Positions 62,801-64,000 of a stretch of 64,000 nucleotides of DNA are shown piece by piece. The notes under the pieces were generated by a model. The model was not told the DNA's origin. It did no database searches and saw nothing but the letters and a program-made list of their open reading frames with translations. How positions within the stretch are numbered: the stretch's first letter is position 1; every line of letters begins with the position of its first letter. The DNA is from an uncultured Bacteroidota bacterium (GTDB lineage: Bacteria; Bacteroidota; Bacteroidia; Chitinophagales; LD1): contig CAIOTH010000065.1 of the NCBI GenBank assembly GCA_903861145.1, forward strand, positions 42,883-106,882, read 5' to 3'. The translations under genes and the position numbers were made by a program.

Positions 62801-63373
62801 AGATATCATACCCTTTTTGGCTACGCTAAGTTTTCCCCGCAAAACAACGACTCAGCGCTCATTCGGATAAGCTTGTTCCAGGGAACACATCAGGTTGCTA
62901 CCGGTTCTCTAATAATAGATACAGTTATATCAGGTTACACGCTCTTTTCAATCCCCATAACCTATAATGATACCAGTAGAATACCCGATAGCGCCACTAT
63001 TACCTTAAGCCCTTGCTATAATCAGGCGCACGGTGGATCTGTTCTTTACGTAGATGATTTAAGTTTTGACGGATTATATCCGATGGACTCAACGGTTAAC
63101 GATATTCCGATAATCAGTTCTGGCAACGCTAATCTGTTTATTTATCCTAACCCGGCAAATGACCTGCTCTTTATAAAATACCCCGGTGAAGTAAGCGGCG
63201 AGGTGGAAACCGAAGTTTATAATATGCTAGGCCAGATGGTCATTGGTCAGAAAAAAATCTGGTTAGACGATAACACCATTGGACAAATAAACATTCAAAG
63301 CCTCTCAAAAGGTAGCTATATAATAGCGTGCCGGCTAAATGGCATTACTGCAAACGCGCTATTTGTAAAGTAG
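59885..63373 (+). CDS. Giant secreted protein with Ycf48/BNR repeats, FN3-like units and T9SS sorting domain
   Basis: This 1162-residue protein has a signal peptide (1-19, ending CSLFAQ). Residues about 30-330 form a seven-bladed-type propeller of Asp-box repeats, each with D-G-G-x-T/S-W (SDDGGLTWKENP, TTDGGYNWITV, SINGGNTWTV, SDGGTSWTTL, LDGGQTWQHD). Four FN3-like units follow (about 335-700), with L-x-P-x-x-x-Y-Y-x-R. Two jelly-roll-like carbohydrate-binding-type units come next, each starting N-x-D-F-E-x-W (about 705 and 880: EIPNWDFERW, NIPNPDFENW). The T9SS type A tail begins LFIYPNPANDLLFIKY and ends with LSKGSYIIACRL. An extracellular polymer-binding role is inferred. Confidence 0.83.
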   Translation: MKKVLLAVSLVALTCSLFAQQWYHSTVPYVRNVTSVKILKPGVFIAAGGNAYNDSIQALFRSDDGGLTWKENPTDTISSWIKSIAFKDTLNGFGVGYNSKMVYTTDGGYNWITVDAPLTRHLNKVIYLNNHTLIAVGGEPDTANSLQTVMKSINGGNTWTVQYDHQGQWLRSVYFKDTLNGFAVGDSGVFLQTVNGGNSWTPVSAPLMRDWNDIAFTSNSTGFVVGGTNGIETIIQTSDGGTSWTTLIDGPGARLRSIYFITSSNGKIVGDTSALLHTLDGGQTWQHDTVPNVVNVNFTSVCFYNDTLGIIGAYGGNEFIYTSSALPSAYTAGAFFTDTTNVQLIGLINTYGYTCQYQFIYSTDSSFHHFSLSSTAEIASNTPVQVSLPVFNVHPNTQYYYHLTVSTLVGTVKADTLSFIVTNTNQQFTTNGYVNINDTTAKLLGIVEGFPALSSLSFEYGTSLAYGDSVITTPSIINDTALHNVTATITHLQPLTLYYFRLRGIYNGLYVYGGGFTFYTGTAYNNLVTLPAFNINATSATLAGQISGSELPASLTFEYSADAPIFNQSIAANPSSVNDTSTHFLSANLTSLQPYHNYYYRVKAQTSLGVFYSITSVFFAGTVVTFQLLPPSQIGLDSAFLSGYVNSDTVQTNVWFQYGLNNVFTDSILATPTGIIGNQMHLVTSQLSSLLPNQQYVYRLMAQNAEGTFYSAQADFCTCPNEIPNWDFERWTHYSFPFPSGWYIYGAATQITSYDQSKAVLIQGITGSPIGAALQGFPQGQGTIFGTPFTARPDSMIFYANYNIQTGDTAYAYISFKKNGQVLCSKFYPIAGNSNNNFIRLSLPISYSTGANPDSAGIGFVSTNYSNHPNSLSWLAVDNVSFSGTTQNIPNPDFENWDSLQYDMPERWNHKNEAPINIGSVYPVSKTTDAVSGSYAVKLQNLSLPLGTQQATLFAASQNVQNGPIPGFSVSRRYHTLFGYAKFSPQNNDSALIRISLFQGTHQVATGSLIIDTVISGYTLFSIPITYNDTSRIPDSATITLSPCYNQAHGGSVLYVDDLSFDGLYPMDSTVNDIPIISSGNANLFIYPNPANDLLFIKYPGEVSGEVETEVYNMLGQMVIGQKKIWLDDNTIGQINIQSLSKGSYIIACRLNGITANALFVK

Positions 63374-63538
63374 CACGACAAACCAGTTTGCCTATCGCGT
63401 AATTACCACGCCGGCAAAAAACCGGGTGCAGTTAAATACATGTTTTCATCCGTTGGTTACATCAATACCACCGTTGGTTACCTGTGGCTGGTAAGTGCGT
63501 GCAGTCCGCCTCACCTTTGTTTTAAATTAAAAACAAAC

Positions 63539-63733
63539 ATGAAAACAACAGCAATGACCTTCGCAATCTTGTTTGCAACTATTTTAAGCGCAAATGCTAA
63601 TCCAACTGCAACACACCGAAACGCAAAAATGCACCAACAACAAAATCAATTTACCCACACGAAGCACCACCACCCTAACGCAAAAAACACCTACCCTATC
63701 ACCGGCAGCGATGTAATGCGTGGAAGGTTTTAA
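63539..63733 (+). CDS. Small secreted His/Gln-rich peptide
   Basis: From the ATG at 63539 the gene encodes 64 residues. A signal peptide (MKTTAMTFAILFATILSANA) is followed by about 44 residues rich in His, Gln, Asn and Thr (THRNAKMHQQQNQF, then THTKHHHPNAKN), with seven His. The end reads TGSDVMRGRF. The mature peptide could bind metal ions. No family is recognised. An upstream in-frame ATG at 63440 would lose the signal peptide position, so the later start is chosen. It follows the giant T9SS gene by 165 bases. Confidence 0.55.
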   Translation: MKTTAMTFAILFATILSANANPTATHRNAKMHQQQNQFTHTKHHHPNAKNTYPITGSDVMRGRF

Positions 63734-63780
63734 ATTCGAGGTTGGCCGTAACGGCGATTTTTGAATCAGCACTTTGGACA

Positions 63781-63818
63781 AAGCAAAAGGGTTACATTTT
63801 CATGTAACCCTTTTGCTT
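63781..63818 (-). terminator. Terminator of tRNA-Arg
   Basis: A perfect 17-base-pair stem AAGCAAAAGGGTTACAT / ATGTAACCCTTTTGCTT with a TTTC loop lies 7 bases after the tRNA 3' end on the minus strand. The arms contain GGTTACA, the same heptamer as the dispersed repeats at 8121 and 22719. Confidence 0.85.
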
Positions 63819-63825
63819 TTAATGG

Positions 63826-63899
63826 TGCACCTGAAGGGAGTCGAACCCCTAACCTTCTGATCCGTAGTCAAATGCTCTATCCAGTTAAGCTACAGGTGC
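63826..63899 (-). tRNA. tRNA-Arg (anticodon ACG)
   Basis: The 74-base RNA has a perfect 7-base-pair acceptor stem (GCACCTG / CAGGTGC) with discriminator A. The anticodon stem TTTGA / TCAGA encloses the loop CTACGGA, giving anticodon ACG (read as ICG after deamination). The D-loop AACTGGATA and the T-loop TTCGACT are normal. CCA is not encoded. It reads CGU/CGC/CGA codons. Confidence 0.96.
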
Positions 63900-63920
63900 A
63901 TTATTGAGTAGTTCGGGGCG

Positions 63921-63928
63921 CAAATATA
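63921..63928 (-). promoter_or_regulatory. -7 promoter element of tRNA-Arg
   Basis: On the minus strand TATATTTG is an exact TAnnTTTG match, 21 bases upstream of the tRNA 5' end. Confidence 0.7.
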
Positions 63929-64000
63929 AAAATTTCGGCAAAACCATTCAGCCCCAAACGCGTTATTTTAAAAACCGGGCGTATAAATAGGCTTATTAAC

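Overview
The window looks like chromosomal DNA of a free-living member of the Bacteroidota, probably close to the Chitinophagales/Sphingobacteriales. The evidence is: secreted proteins ending in type IX secretion (T9SS) sorting domains, a SusC/SusD pair, a fused SecDF, a Bacteroidota-type CcsA(CcmC)/CcmD pair, few Shine-Dalgarno sequences, and -7 promoter elements of the form TAnnTTTG in front of several genes and RNAs. No phage, transposase, CRISPR array or classical defence island is visible. This is mostly core genome with secreted or surface accessory genes between.

Layout. 1-2119: end of a phosphate (Pho) locus, with the pstB 3' end, phoU and a PhoR-like histidine kinase. 2123-4148: minus-strand genes for an LprI-like secreted protein, a DUF1905/YdeI-type protein and a secreted protein built from a 35-residue repeat. 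4518-7664: sugar-lactone oxidase, two small proteins and a formylglycine-generating-enzyme-like protein. 7665-8347: a 680-base gene-poor stretch with dispersed repeats. 8348-9711: a CcsA-like haem-handling protein and CcmD. 9887-14567: glutamate dehydrogenase, acyl-CoA dehydrogenase, CoA-type NUDIX hydrolase and a coiled-coil protein. 14586-18317: a GT39-like membrane glycosyltransferase and a Calx-beta/lamin-tail T9SS protein. 18463-22525: YqgE, galT-galK, MiaE, a DoxX-like protein and a lipoprotein. 22526-23056: a repeat-rich intergenic element. 23057-32180: a giant T9SS protein, QueG, a sphingomyelinase-like phosphodiesterase, a CAP-domain protein, a small membrane protein and penicillin acylase. 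32435-38345: a lipoprotein, rhomboid, Ste24-like M48 protease, a PKD T9SS protein, ribosomal proteins L21 and L27, and an L,D-transpeptidase. 38349-46604: an arylsulfotransferase-like protein, SusC/SusD and an MltD-like lytic transglycosylase. 46620-52437: GT2, a thioredoxin-fold protein, acyl-CoA carboxylase beta subunit, SRP RNA, a second polytopic membrane protein and transaldolase. 52470-58412: two small proteins, SecDF and, immediately upstream of it, a truncated SecD paralogue. 58634-63899: fatty-acid desaturase, a giant BNR-repeat T9SS protein, a small His-rich secreted peptide and tRNA-Arg(ACG).

Clear functional groupings are phosphate sensing (pstB-phoU-kinase), the galactose Leloir enzymes (galT-galK, 5 bases apart), cytochrome c maturation (ccsA-ccmD), L21-L27, glycan import (susC-susD) and protein export (secDF plus its paralogue). 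The most unusual item is the SecD-like gene at 56853-58412. It aligns without gaps to the first 120 residues of the neighbouring SecDF and keeps the periplasmic P1 region. It has lost the D-L-K-G-G motif, all but two membrane segments and the whole SecF half, yet remains an intact reading frame. Other points of interest are a CcsA homologue with a large periplasmic insertion and a disrupted tryptophan-rich motif, a ten-fold 35-residue repeat protein, and intergenic elements made of 10-base-phased GGTTACAAAA and TTGACAAAAC repeats.
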